From: Pedobacter sp. Leaf250
GTDB taxonomy: Bacteria; Bacteroidota; Bacteroidia; Sphingobacteriales; Sphingobacteriaceae
Direction: 5' to 3'
NCBI RefSeq assembly: GCF_920984735.1
Contig: NZ_CAKLBU010000014.1
Location: 1 to 64,000 of the forward strand
DNA length: 64,000 nucleotides
The notes beneath the pieces are model-generated. The model was not told where the DNA came from, did no database searches, and saw nothing but the letters and a program-made list of their open reading frames with translations. Positions 8,352-17,409 of this stretch are shown in pieces. A program made the position numbers and the translations under genes. Each line of letters opens with the position of its first letter. The first letter of the stretch is position 1.

Positions 8352-9389
8352 ATGAAAAAATTTTTTTTCTCCATTGTATTTCTAGTACATTTTTATCCAT
8401 GCTTTTCTCAAAAAAATATTAACGTAAAAATTGATGAGAGAATAGAAGCCATCACCATTTTTTACACGCTGGCTACCAGAGATACCTTAGATAGAAAACC
8501 AACTCCTTCCACATATTATCGAGATTTCAACAATCATTTCGAGAAATACAAAAATCACAATACACTAAATTGGTACAGAAATTTATCTTCATGGGATAGT
8601 TACGACTTATCCATCATTGGCTTATTTTTAACAGATAAATATCCGTTTTCATTAGCAATACCCTATTCTGACAGTCAGCTACGGAGTGTAGACATGACAA
8701 CTTTTTTAAGCAAGTTTAATGAATTTTATAAAGCATGTGATGTGGAAAGTTTTATAACAAGCCACAAAAATGAATATGATAGAATCACAGCATTTGCTAA
8801 GAAATCAATTGTGGAAAGTAATATTTTGAACGATGTTAAACTGTTTTACAATAAGCCTTCTGATGGGGAGATACTAATATTTGCAGACGTATTAAATAAT
8901 TTAGGCAATAATGCCATAGAAATCAAAGACGATAAATTTAAGGGTAAAAAGATTTTTAAGTTGGCGTATTTGCAGGATGAAAATATAACTCAAACCAATG
9001 ATACTGAAGTGAAGTTTGTACCCTTATCAAATGTGGTAATACACGAAATATCTCATCTATTTGTAAATGATTTTATACCTAAATATAAAGAAAGGTTAGC
9101 CAAAAAGAAAGACCTGTTTTTAATGACTTCTAAAAATGAAAAGTTAAATGAAAATAGATGGGAAAATGAATTGGATGAGCTGATTGTGAGGGTTTGCGTT
9201 TCAAAAATTTTAGGTAAAAAATATGGAAAAGAGCGAGAGTTAAAGGAAGTGGAAAATCAATCGAAACATTTTAAATATTTCGAGCAGTTAAACTCATATT
9301 TTGACAACTATATCCAAAATAGAAACAAGTATAAAAACATAACTTCATTCTATCCAGAACTAATAAATTTTATAGAATCTTTAAAATAG
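8352..9389 (+). CDS. Putative secreted zinc metallopeptidase, DUF4932-like
   Basis: A 345-aa protein with a signal peptide ending near FYPCFSQ. The motif VVIHEISHLFVN supplies HExxH at H231, E232 and H235. Glutamates in NELDELIVR (E273 and E276) could be the third zinc ligand of a gluzincin-type site. The overall pattern recalls DUF4932 proteins, which I cite from memory. It would act in the periplasm or outside the cell. The start gives a basic n-region and a hydrophobic core. It has its own upstream gap of about 170 nt without a clear ACRAATAAT array. Confidence 0.7.
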   Translation: MKKFFFSIVFLVHFYPCFSQKNINVKIDERIEAITIFYTLATRDTLDRKPTPSTYYRDFNNHFEKYKNHNTLNWYRNLSSWDSYDLSIIGLFLTDKYPFSLAIPYSDSQLRSVDMTTFLSKFNEFYKACDVESFITSHKNEYDRITAFAKKSIVESNILNDVKLFYNKPSDGEILIFADVLNNLGNNAIEIKDDKFKGKKIFKLAYLQDENITQTNDTEVKFVPLSNVVIHEISHLFVNDFIPKYKERLAKKKDLFLMTSKNEKLNENRWENELDELIVRVCVSKILGKKYGKERELKEVENQSKHFKYFEQLNSYFDNYIQNRNKYKNITSFYPELINFIESLK

Positions 9390-9440
9390 TGATATGCTTA
9401 TCAATTATCAACCTCATAAACCACACCAAAACAAATAATT

Positions 9441-9860
9441 ATGGCACTTATTAATCCGCACATTAACTTTAACGGCAATGCCGAAGAAGCATTCAATTTT
9501 TACAAAGCAGCATTTGGCGGCGAATTCTCAAATGTTGTACGCTTTAAAGATATGCAAAACAGCGAATTACCATTAGCAGAAAATGAAGTCAATAACATCA
9601 TGCACATTGCTTTACCCATTGGCGCTAATACATTAATGGGCAACGACATCCCCGAATTTATGGGCAAAGTAGATGAAAATGAGAACCGGTCGAAAATATC
9701 TGTTAGTGCAGAAAGTAAAGATGAGGCTGACAAATTATTTACTGCCCTTTCAGCTGGTGGTTCGGTCGAAATGCCAATCGACAATAGTCCGTGGGGTTCA
9801 TATTTTGGAATGTTCAGAGATAAATTCGGTATTGAATGGATGATTGAATATGCAGGCTAA
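9441..9860 (+). CDS. VOC-family PhnB-like protein
   Basis: A 139-aa protein of the glyoxalase/vicinal oxygen chelate superfamily, PhnB-like subgroup. It shows INPHINFNGNAEEAFNFYKA, GGEF, NNIMHIALPIG and the C-terminal WGSYFGMFRDKFGIEWMI. Members are small cytosolic dimers; many have no proven substrate. The length is typical. It is the only clearly ordinary cytosolic enzyme in this accessory block and is followed at once by its own terminator, which suggests a separate transcript. Confidence 0.9.
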   Translation: MALINPHINFNGNAEEAFNFYKAAFGGEFSNVVRFKDMQNSELPLAENEVNNIMHIALPIGANTLMGNDIPEFMGKVDENENRSKISVSAESKDEADKLFTALSAGGSVEMPIDNSPWGSYFGMFRDKFGIEWMIEYAG

Positions 9861-9893
9861 TTTGTTAATTTTTACAATCTAACCTCAAAATAT

Positions 9894-9927
9894 AATCCTC
9901 GCTTACACAATAGGCGAGGATTTTTTG
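9894..9927 (+). terminator. Terminator after VOC gene
   Basis: AATCCTCGC (9894-9902) pairs with GCGAGGATT (9914-9922) and runs into TTTT. The first box of array (c) begins within 2 nt of its end. Confidence 0.85.
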
Positions 9928-9928
9928 T

Positions 9929-10019
9929 ACAAATAATAATTCATATCCAACAAATAAAAATCGGGTTTAAACGAATAATAAAATGGGCAATCGTTTTAGC
10001 TTAAGTGATGTTATTTTTA
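9929..10019 (+). promoter_or_regulatory. Three boxes at exact 21-bp period plus -7 element (array c)
   Basis: ACAAATAATAAT (9929), ACAAATAAAAA (9950) and ACGAATAATAA (9971) are spaced exactly 21 bp. TATTTTTA at 10012 lies 41 bp after the start of the last box, and the next gene starts at 10040. This is the cleanest of the five arrays. Confidence 0.7.
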
Positions 10020-10039
10020 AATAAATAAAACTGATTTAT

Positions 10040-10540
10040 ATGATTGTATCATCACAAACGTACGCCATCATCCTCATTGCAATTGTTGTATTAATTAGTT
10101 TAAAACCACTGTATTCAAAGCTTGTAAAAAAGCAAGGTAAAAAAGATGATTGGATGTTTTTGCTGATCCTACTGATTTTACCAATCAATTGGTATACACC
10201 AACACTTATAACTGTTACAGATTGTAACCAATTTATAAAAGAGGTGATGTTGTTTCCAGCAAAAAGAGAAGGAATATCGATAAGCTACGGAAGAAAAAAT
10301 CACATTTTCAATCATTCTAAACAAACGCTCGGTTTGGAATATCTATACTATGGAAGCGATAAAAAAGAAGACGGTCAAAGAGATTTGGTTATTTTTCCCG
10401 GTAAAACTGCCATGGTGAATGAAGTGAAGATCGACTATGTTTTTGAAGCGCCGGCAAAAAGTGTTTCCACAAAATCAAGTGGTGCTACAAAAACCATGTT
10501 GTATTGCGAAAAAGATAGTGATGAACAATCAATCCAATAG
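10040..10540 (+). CDS. Small membrane protein of unknown function
   Basis: A 166-aa protein with two likely membrane segments near residues 8-24 and 39-56. The hydrophilic C-terminal part (about 60-166) carries two cysteines. No family is recognised. It is first in a likely three-gene operon (gaps of 33 and 29 nt to the next two genes) downstream of array (c), so it is probably under the same control as the other genes of this block. Confidence 0.65.
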   Translation: MIVSSQTYAIILIAIVVLISLKPLYSKLVKKQGKKDDWMFLLILLILPINWYTPTLITVTDCNQFIKEVMLFPAKREGISISYGRKNHIFNHSKQTLGLEYLYYGSDKKEDGQRDLVIFPGKTAMVNEVKIDYVFEAPAKSVSTKSSGATKTMLYCEKDSDEQSIQ

Positions 10541-10573
10541 TACCGGATTTATAATCTATACAAACAAAGCCCT

Positions 10574-11419
10574 ATGAAAACCATAAATTATATCTGCGTT
10601 ATTTCGCTAATTGCCCTCGTTTCTTGCAATACGAAAGACAAACAACCAGAAACGCTCCAGGCCAAAGGAGGCTTCGATCTCGAAAAAGTAACCTTTGCTG
10701 AAAATATCCCTAAGCTTTACGGCAACAACGTTTTATTAAGCGATGGCATGAGATATGATAGTACTGAAAATGGAAAACTTACAGACACGCTGCTAAAGTA
10801 TAAAATCAGCAATTCGATGCTGGGTGCTTTAAAAATTAATGTACCACAAAAGGATTTCGGTTATTTATATCAAAGTCATACATCAGATAGTTTGGCCAAA
10901 TTCAATGGTACATATTTTAGCAACTTGAATATATTAACCGATAAAAACAAAAAAGCTGTAGCCTTTTATGCGGAAGGTGAAATTTATGATCTAAAAGCGA
11001 AAAAAGCTTTCCTTGCTAAAATGAAAGAAAAATACGGTGATCCAAAATATTCAATTTTCATTTCTCATGAGTTTAACCAATGCTCTTATGAATGGGTTTT
11101 AAAAGATCGTACCATTCAACTGGAAACTTCAAAAGGATTTAGCGCCACTTTTAGTAGTGATAGCGATGCAAAATCAGGAGAATACCTCCGCTTCGATTTA
11201 CTTATTATTGCTAACGATAAAAAAGAGCAGGTGTATAATGCCCATGTTTACGAGTTCGGCGATAAAGTAATGTACGATGGCAAATACAGAAGCTTGAAAG
11301 ATTTACAACTAGATAAAAAATCAACCTTTAAAGATGTTTTTCTGTTAAACTCTACCGATAAAAAATACTTAGATGATCCAACGGACCAATATGATATTAG
11401 TCGGGAAGAAACTGAATAA
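10574..11419 (+). CDS. Lipoprotein of unknown function
   Basis: A 281-aa protein with a lipobox IALVSC (Cys about residue 19), so it is probably lipid-anchored in the inner or outer membrane. The body is hydrophilic and lysine-rich, with no motif I recognise. It sits between two membrane-protein genes in the putative operon 10040-12252 and is likely to be co-expressed with them. Confidence 0.7.
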   Translation: MKTINYICVISLIALVSCNTKDKQPETLQAKGGFDLEKVTFAENIPKLYGNNVLLSDGMRYDSTENGKLTDTLLKYKISNSMLGALKINVPQKDFGYLYQSHTSDSLAKFNGTYFSNLNILTDKNKKAVAFYAEGEIYDLKAKKAFLAKMKEKYGDPKYSIFISHEFNQCSYEWVLKDRTIQLETSKGFSATFSSDSDAKSGEYLRFDLLIIANDKKEQVYNAHVYEFGDKVMYDGKYRSLKDLQLDKKSTFKDVFLLNSTDKKYLDDPTDQYDISREETE

Positions 11420-11448
11420 ACGCATTTTTATTTTAAAATCTTTGTACC

Positions 11449-12252
11449 ATGGAAAATTCTAATTTCAATATCGAACCAGTCCAAAATACAGAAATTATTC
11501 CTCAACCAAAACGTAAAAACAGAGCTAAAACCGTTATTTGGATAATTGTAGCCATTATAGTTATAGCAGGAGCCACAGGTTTTGCTTATTTATATGGTGG
11601 CTACAAAATGCGCCAGGACTATTATAATAGCGGCGATAGTACCAGCTATCCTGCTGATAGTGTTTTTGTTGATGGTTGGGCAAGCCCCGAGGATTTTGCC
11701 ACCTGGAAAGGAGCAACGTTTACTATTCCACAATATAATGATATACCAATCGCCTTTCAAAGGGCTATTGTTAAAATTTTTATGGATAATAATTACTTCA
11801 GTAAGGATAATAACGATTTATACTTTTTTACCAAGATCAAAGATCGGGCTTATCGTGTAATTGCTTACGGAGATTTTACAGGTCAGGGTGAAAAAGAAAT
11901 GGCCTTTTTGCTCGAAAAATCGGATTATGCCAGTAGCGCCATTTATATTATCCCTCAAAAAGGCAATATATTATACTGGAAAGAATTGAGTGGCGAATTA
12001 CCAACCATAAAAAGCTTTAAAAAAGGTGCACTCATTTTTATGGATAAGATGGAATTAACACCTGCACCTAGTGATGGGATTATTAAGCAAACAAAAAATT
12101 CTAAATATGTATTGATTTATAATCGCCAAACCAAAACCTTTGATCAATACTATCAATATACAAATGAAGATATAAAAAGCGCAAACGAGGAAACAGATGA
12201 AGGTGAAGAAGAAGCAGATGAACCCGATTCAGCAACCGTTGCAGAACTGTAA
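11449..12252 (+). CDS. Single-pass membrane protein with FG-GAP-like motif
   Basis: A 267-aa protein with a basic, proline-rich N-terminus of about 27 residues, one membrane segment (about 28-49), an extracytoplasmic domain, and a very acidic tail (EETDEGEEEADEPD). The stretch AYGDFTGQGEKEMAFLLE resembles one FG-GAP/EF-hand-like loop and the motif in the product of 6553-7215. No function is assigned. It is the last gene of the operon behind array (c); a minus-strand gene converges 5 nt after it. Confidence 0.65.
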   Translation: MENSNFNIEPVQNTEIIPQPKRKNRAKTVIWIIVAIIVIAGATGFAYLYGGYKMRQDYYNSGDSTSYPADSVFVDGWASPEDFATWKGATFTIPQYNDIPIAFQRAIVKIFMDNNYFSKDNNDLYFFTKIKDRAYRVIAYGDFTGQGEKEMAFLLEKSDYASSAIYIIPQKGNILYWKELSGELPTIKSFKKGALIFMDKMELTPAPSDGIIKQTKNSKYVLIYNRQTKTFDQYYQYTNEDIKSANEETDEGEEEADEPDSATVAEL

Positions 12253-12257
12253 AAGTG

Positions 12258-12503
12258 TTATAAATTTCGTGATTTAAGTTCTTGTTTCATTTTTTTGATA
12301 TTGCCCAGGTTTAAAATTACTATTGGCAAAAGTGCAATTGGAATAACAGTTAAGGGCGTAAATCCTTTTTTAAAGGTTAAAAACATACTTAGCCCAAATA
12401 AAAGCATCAACATTACAATAAGCGTGTAAGTAGCAGCTTTAGCTAATTTTTCATTTTTTTGCAACTGATCGTTACTCATTTCGGCAAATTTGTTTTCACT
12501 CAT
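12258..12503 (-). CDS. Small two-TM protein
   Basis: An 81-aa protein with a charged N-terminus (MSENKFAEMSNDQLQKNEK) and two predicted membrane helices at about 22-43 and 50-67, ending in basic residues. The family is not recognised. It is convergent with the preceding operon and has only 5 nt of spacing. On its own strand no clear TAnnTTTG box is close to the start. Confidence 0.6.
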   Translation of the reverse strand: MSENKFAEMSNDQLQKNEKLAKAATYTLIVMLMLLFGLSMFLTFKKGFTPLTVIPIALLPIVILNLGNIKKMKQELKSRNL

Positions 12504-12607
12504 GTTAAGGATGGGTTATTATTCTTAAATACTGGAATATTTAAATCTTCTACTGCTAAAATAGCAGATACAAGCATCTTTAACAAACTTATTTCATTAT
12601 TGTAAAA

Positions 12608-12698
12608 ACGAATTATAGATGAAATTCAGCGAATTATAAACCATATCCAACGGTTGTCAATTGGGTAATAATCAATTCTTTGATAATGATTAATATAG
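12608..12698 (+). promoter_or_regulatory. ACGAATTAT boxes at 21-bp period plus -7 element (array e)
   Basis: ACGAATTAT (12608) and GCGAATTAT (12629) are 21 bp apart. A weak third unit, ACGGTTGTC, lies at 12650. TAATATAG at 12691 is 41 bp after that weak unit. The variant ACGAATTAT also occurs as the last box of the array at 17134-17186. It precedes the gene at 12723. Confidence 0.5.
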
Positions 12699-12722
12699 TA
12701 TAACAAAAGGCTTTCAAATATT

Positions 12723-12971
12723 TTGAACATGCCCTTTAAGTTTAATTTAAACCTAAATATTTTCAAAATGACAATTACTTACATGATGTTGGCATTTACA
12801 ACAATTTACCTAACGGCAACTTACTTTTACTACCGCCATACGGTTAAGAAAGGCACAGAATTTAGATATAAACCAATTTTCTTATTAATAATTGGGCTTC
12901 TGTTCTTGTTATCGCTTTATGGCAGTGTTACCAACCAACCATTTAACACCATAGTTCCATTTATTGGTTAG
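12723..12971 (+). CDS. Small two-TM protein
   Basis: An 82-aa protein. An internal ATG at 12768 would give the shorter form MTITYMMLAFTTIYL of 67 aa; both starts lie after the predicted promoter, so the choice is open. Two membrane helices are likely (about 18-37 and 53-70), separated by a basic loop YRHTVKKGTEFRYK. The family is not recognised. It is the first gene behind array (e) and is followed after 42 nt by a hydrolase gene. Confidence 0.6.
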   Translation: MNMPFKFNLNLNIFKMTITYMMLAFTTIYLTATYFYYRHTVKKGTEFRYKPIFLLIIGLLFLLSLYGSVTNQPFNTIVPFIG

Positions 12972-13013
12972 GGCTGAAAATTTTTATTTAAACCTTACAT
13001 CCTCGCTATACCA

Positions 13014-14009
13014 TTGAAAAGAACAAAAGCTATATATATTGCCATTGCTACCATACTCATTTGGTACATTTTTATTTGGTGTAAATTTTATTTTTTCAGT
13101 AAGGTTTATACACAAGATAAAATGGATAAAGAGTTCGCTGCATTGAAAATGAATGCGCCACTTATTGATTCAATTAACATTAGAGGCTATAACATTAAAT
13201 ACATTAGCAATAAAAAAAATTATACCGAAGAAGGCGATCAATTTGGAAAGAAAAAACCGTATTTGGTATTGCTACATAACAGCGATAAAAACGCAGCTTG
13301 TTTTCTAAATTATTTTAAAAATAAAACGCTGGCGAATAAGTTTCACATCATCGCTATTGATAGAATTGGTTTTGGGAATACAACTTTCAAAAAGCCTGAG
13401 CAAATGAATTCTCTTTTCAAGCAAGAAGAAAAAGAATTTGGAAATATTGCCGATTATGCTTCTGGGATAGCTGTAAAAGAGGCTTTGAATGCTGAAGGAC
13501 AACACATGGAGGAAGTTAGAATTGTAGCTAACGGGAGTGGTGGCATGGCTGGCTTACAGGCTTATTTATATGAGAATATTTCATTCTCAAAACTCTTTTT
13601 ATTTAACCCTGATTTAAGCAGTAGATTTTTCTTGAGTAAGTTTTTTAGTAAGATAATCGTAAGCCCGATAATGGTTTGGAGTTTTCCAAGAGCATTTGTA
13701 AGCAAACACCACGATCTACTTTTGGCTGATGAATATAAGGACGAGAAATTTGAAAAGTTGATTAAAAATGTTCAATTTTCTGAGAATAGAGAAGCGACAG
13801 ATAATGGCTACATGTATCCAAAGGGGTTAAAATCTGTTTTTTTCTTAGGCTTGAGTAAAAACGAAAAAGAACGAATAACCAAAATTTCTGGAAAAAAAAG
13901 CTTTGTTTTTCAAGCCAATGATGTTAATATCTACACAGGGCCAGAAGATGTTCTGAAAACGATATTGGCTAATGATGTTTACACATTACAGTTTAACAGA
14001 ATAAAATGA
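13014..14009 (+). CDS. Membrane-anchored alpha/beta-hydrolase fold protein
   Basis: A 331-aa protein with a TTG start, which gives a good signal anchor (MKRTKAIYIAIATILIWY). The next in-frame ATG is 36 codons later and would remove the anchor. The fold is suggested by YLVLLHNSDKNAACF, FHIIAIDRIGFGNT and the nucleophile-elbow-like VANGSGGMAGL. That elbow has Asn where the usual GxSxG has its first Gly. The catalytic His is not obvious, so activity is uncertain. Its stop overlaps the ATG of the next lipoprotein gene by 4 nt (ATGA), implying translational coupling. Confidence 0.65.
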   Translation: MKRTKAIYIAIATILIWYIFIWCKFYFFSKVYTQDKMDKEFAALKMNAPLIDSINIRGYNIKYISNKKNYTEEGDQFGKKKPYLVLLHNSDKNAACFLNYFKNKTLANKFHIIAIDRIGFGNTTFKKPEQMNSLFKQEEKEFGNIADYASGIAVKEALNAEGQHMEEVRIVANGSGGMAGLQAYLYENISFSKLFLFNPDLSSRFFLSKFFSKIIVSPIMVWSFPRAFVSKHHDLLLADEYKDEKFEKLIKNVQFSENREATDNGYMYPKGLKSVFFLGLSKNEKERITKISGKKSFVFQANDVNIYTGPEDVLKTILANDVYTLQFNRIK

Positions 14010-14944
14010 CGAAGATTTTCACCATCGCAATTGTATTGCTTATAAGCTTACAATCTTGTAAATCGCAAGTTACCGATCATGTTGAGTTGCTCGAAAATTT
14101 GAAGTACGATCAGGATAAAGAGATGTACCAGGCGGCATTAACAACCTTATACCCTGCAGAAGTTACCATTAATGATTATCCGATTGGAAGGGGTTTGGCT
14201 TATTTCGGGCACGAAATCTACTACATTGCAGATCTCGGGCTACAAAAAAAAGGGCGCCAAACGGCTACAGTTACGATAGATTTAAAGAATTTTAAACCTA
14301 CTGAAAGCGATAAACCCATCCTCTTTTTGGCTGTTTATTACAGCGGCGATGTTTCCATGCCCTCAATTGATGACAAAGAAGATGTATTGGTGCATTATGT
14401 GTTGCTTGAAAAAGATATAACCGAACAGGATATTAAAAAAGGTTCAATTACCAAAACCTTTACTTTTGAAGCGAAGGAAGTTCGTACAAATTTGGATAGT
14501 TGGAAAAATTCTAGAAAATTAACCGTTAATGACGCCTTGTTTAATCAGTTGTATAGCGAATACGAAAAGCTACAAACAGATTTAAATGCTTCGGATAAAG
14601 GTAATGCCATTGAAAAAATGAAAGTTGCCGAGTTTGAAACTGCCCAGCTTAGAAATGCAAAAAAAGAATGGATTGTAGATGAACGCAAAGCTTTATTTTC
14701 TAATCATTGGAAGTTGCTGCCAAAAGATAGCTGTAAAATAAAAATTTACGGTGACGGCAAGATTGCCACATTGGTTAAAAAAGATGATTCGATCATTTCA
14801 GTATCAGCGGTATCTTCAAATCCAAAATCTAAGAACGAAAGAACTACACAGTTTTTGAACCTGTATTTCCATATCCCAAATAATAAAAGCGATTTGGAAT
14901 TGACCCGATTTGATGGTTATGCCATTACTAAATTTGGAAAGTAA
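14006..14944 (+). CDS. Lipoprotein of unknown function
   Basis: A 312-aa protein with a lipobox SLQSC near residue 17, so it is probably membrane-anchored. The rest is hydrophilic. No domain is recognised. It is coupled to the alpha/beta-hydrolase gene through a 4-nt overlap, which suggests that the two products act together or at equal level. It is the last gene of the unit behind array (e); a 221-nt gap then separates it from the kinase gene. Confidence 0.7.
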   Translation: MTKIFTIAIVLLISLQSCKSQVTDHVELLENLKYDQDKEMYQAALTTLYPAEVTINDYPIGRGLAYFGHEIYYIADLGLQKKGRQTATVTIDLKNFKPTESDKPILFLAVYYSGDVSMPSIDDKEDVLVHYVLLEKDITEQDIKKGSITKTFTFEAKEVRTNLDSWKNSRKLTVNDALFNQLYSEYEKLQTDLNASDKGNAIEKMKVAEFETAQLRNAKKEWIVDERKALFSNHWKLLPKDSCKIKIYGDGKIATLVKKDDSIISVSAVSSNPKSKNERTTQFLNLYFHIPNNKSDLELTRFDGYAITKFGK

Positions 14945-15165
14945 ATTAAAAATTCATTTAAGGTCTTTCATTCTTAACTCACCCGTATTTAAATCTCGAA
15001 CACTAATTAGTGATGAAGAAATTAGAGTTGCAAATGATTATGCCAATTACCTAACACAACGGTTTTTATTCGGATGCTAAAAAATGTTTAGGGGTAAGCC
15101 TATAAGTCTTTAAAAAAATGTAACATTATGTTCTAAAGTCAAATGAACGTTTTAGCTACTATTCA

Positions 15166-17118
15166 ATGAAATTACGCCGTCTATATTTTTGCCTCCTTGC
15201 CGCATCAGTTTTTTATGCATGCAAACAAGATCAATCTAGAAGCAAAAATGAGCAGTTGCTTAAACACAAAACTTCAATTACGGCCCTTTCGGCTAAACAA
15301 ACCACAGCATCAAACGCCGATTCTATTTTGCAAGCCTGGAAGCGCTTCAACGCAGATCCAATCGTATTGGCCGACACCGACTTAAATACAAAAACGAAGT
15401 ACAATTTAGGTAAAATGTTTGCCCGAAAAAATCCTGATAGTTCTAAAATGTTTTTACAACAAGCTTTAGAACTTGTTGAAGGCAGTAATCGCTATTTGGA
15501 AATTAAAGCTAATCTGTATAATGGCATGGGCAATTTGGCCAATGCAGAACCTTTAGAACATCAGGCCAATTATTATTATAACAAGGCGGCTATGATTGTG
15601 CTGTCAGATTCTACTTTGACTTTGAAACCCATGGCCAAGGCAATTATTTTATTGGCCGCCGCACAAAGTAATAAAAGTTTGCAGCAGTATAGTCTAGCCT
15701 TAAAAATGAATTTGGCAACTTTAAAATTAATGCCCCAATTGCCACCAAATGTTACCAACCAGCAACGGGTTTTAACACAATTGATCTCATTAATTTATAC
15801 TGCGGATTTTCCTAAGAATGATATAGAAAACTATCTGAAGAAATTAGAAAAACTGCAAGCTACCTATCCCGATGACTTTAACCCCAGATTTTTATATGAT
15901 AGCAAACTCCTTTATTTCGATAAGGCCAATAATATAGATTCTGTTTTAAAATATTCTTTACTCAATGCAGCAATCGATGAACAATTTTATGGAGAAAGGC
16001 CAACGGAGCCTACCGCAGCAGGTAATATTTACACTACTTACACCAACATTGTAGCCAATTACGTTAAGGCAAAAAATTATACTGGGGCAAAGCTGTTTCT
16101 AAAAAAAGCCAATGATATTTTTAAGCAAAGTGGTAATCTCTTAGAATATGAGGATTTAATTAGAGGTGGAGAAGCAAGTTCGAGTTATTATGCTGCAATT
16201 GGTGAGAAAGACCAGGCGCTTCAAACTGCACAAGATGTAATTGCTTTACAAAAAGAAAATTTTGAAATCGAAAACACACAGGCTGTTGCCGAAATGGGAG
16301 CACTATATCAAATCCAGGCGAAAGACAATTCCATTGAGCGATTAAATGAAGACATCAAAATAAACACCTTAAAGTTAGAACGCAATAAGCTATCATTAGT
16401 TATTACGGCCCTCATCATTTTAATCCTGCTTATTGTTATTTGCTTGTTTTACAGCATTTATAAACAACGCAAGTTAAAACAGGAAAAAGAAAATGTTCAG
16501 TTGCAACAGCAATTGTTGAGAACACAAATGGAGCCTCATTTTATTTTTAACACGCTATCTGCGTTGCAAAGTTTTATTCGGTTGGATGAAAAAGATGAGG
16601 CTATTAAATACCTGAATCAATTTAGCAGACTGTTAAGAAGTAGTTTAGAGTTGAGCAGAGAAAAATTAGTACCGCTAAGCCAGGAAATAGAAACGCTTGA
16701 AAACTATTTGAGTTTACAGCAAATGCGCTATAACAATATTTTCAATTTTGAGATCAAAACTCCATTTAATGAAGATCTGGAAATGCTTATGATTCCACCG
16801 ATGTTAATACAACCTTTTGTAGAAAATTCGATTTTACATGGCATTAATTTAAATGATAAGGATGGTTTTGTTAATGTAGATTTTACGATTACTAATCAAA
16901 ATTTAAAGGTTACCATTGCCGATAGTGGCAAAATCGCTGGCGAAAAGAAACCACAAAACCATCAATCGCTTTCAGGCATCATCAGTAAAGAAAGATTACA
17001 GCTTTTAGGTAAAGAGCGGAATCAGGATGCCGGAATTACGCAAAACAAAACCACAAATGGCGGTACAATTGTAACTCTTAGCATTCCTTTCGCCCTGAAC
17101 GAATCAATGGGTGGCTGA
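15166..17118 (+). CDS. LytS-type sensor histidine kinase with TPR sensor
   Basis: A 650-aa protein. An N-terminal signal sequence with a weak lipobox (VFYAC) is followed by a helical TPR-like sensor region (about 40-390), one membrane helix (about 409-432), a coiled linker, and the His_kinase/HATPase pair typical of LytTR systems. H458 in TQMEPHFIFNTL is the phosphoacceptor. N554 in PFVENSILHGI marks the N-box, and NGGTIVTLSIPF closes the ATPase domain. The sensor part would be periplasmic. The LytTR regulator at 2661-3413 is the only candidate partner in view, 11.8 kb away. The promoter region lacks ACRAATAAT boxes. Confidence 0.93.
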   Translation: MKLRRLYFCLLAASVFYACKQDQSRSKNEQLLKHKTSITALSAKQTTASNADSILQAWKRFNADPIVLADTDLNTKTKYNLGKMFARKNPDSSKMFLQQALELVEGSNRYLEIKANLYNGMGNLANAEPLEHQANYYYNKAAMIVLSDSTLTLKPMAKAIILLAAAQSNKSLQQYSLALKMNLATLKLMPQLPPNVTNQQRVLTQLISLIYTADFPKNDIENYLKKLEKLQATYPDDFNPRFLYDSKLLYFDKANNIDSVLKYSLLNAAIDEQFYGERPTEPTAAGNIYTTYTNIVANYVKAKNYTGAKLFLKKANDIFKQSGNLLEYEDLIRGGEASSSYYAAIGEKDQALQTAQDVIALQKENFEIENTQAVAEMGALYQIQAKDNSIERLNEDIKINTLKLERNKLSLVITALIILILLIVICLFYSIYKQRKLKQEKENVQLQQQLLRTQMEPHFIFNTLSALQSFIRLDEKDEAIKYLNQFSRLLRSSLELSREKLVPLSQEIETLENYLSLQQMRYNNIFNFEIKTPFNEDLEMLMIPPMLIQPFVENSILHGINLNDKDGFVNVDFTITNQNLKVTIADSGKIAGEKKPQNHQSLSGIISKERLQLLGKERNQDAGITQNKTTNGGTIVTLSIPFALNESMGG

Positions 17119-17133
17119 TGTTAAACTGCATTG

Positions 17134-17224
17134 ATAAATAATTTCGTTTCTAGTGCGAATAATAATTCAAAGTCTACGAATTATAATCGCTTCAGGATTT
17201 ATAGAATATTCCTGTCTATATTTA
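17134..17224 (+). promoter_or_regulatory. Three boxes at exact 21-bp period plus -7 element (array d)
   Basis: ATAAATAAT (17134), GCGAATAAT (17155) and ACGAATTAT (17176) are spaced exactly 21 bp. TATATTTA at 17217 lies 41 bp after the start of the last box. The array starts 15 nt after the kinase stop codon. The next gene begins at 17410, leaving a leader of about 180 nt in which nothing else is clear. Confidence 0.65.
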
Positions 17225-17409
17225 GAATAAACACGGTTTAACCACTAGAATGAAGATAAATTTATTTTTTCTTTTTTGAAACTTATGGAGAATAATTCAA
17301 TAGATAAACCTACCATAATTTGCTCAATGTCAAAAATGGCTTATGCTAATGATATCAGTATTTTCATTTTTTACTTGTATTAAATCTTCAATATAAAAAA
17401 TAACAAATC

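Noticed and set aside
17285-17383. 32-codon frame in the leader before 17410
   Set aside because: No homology-like pattern, no promoter or spacing support; the leader is AT-rich enough to give such frames by chance.
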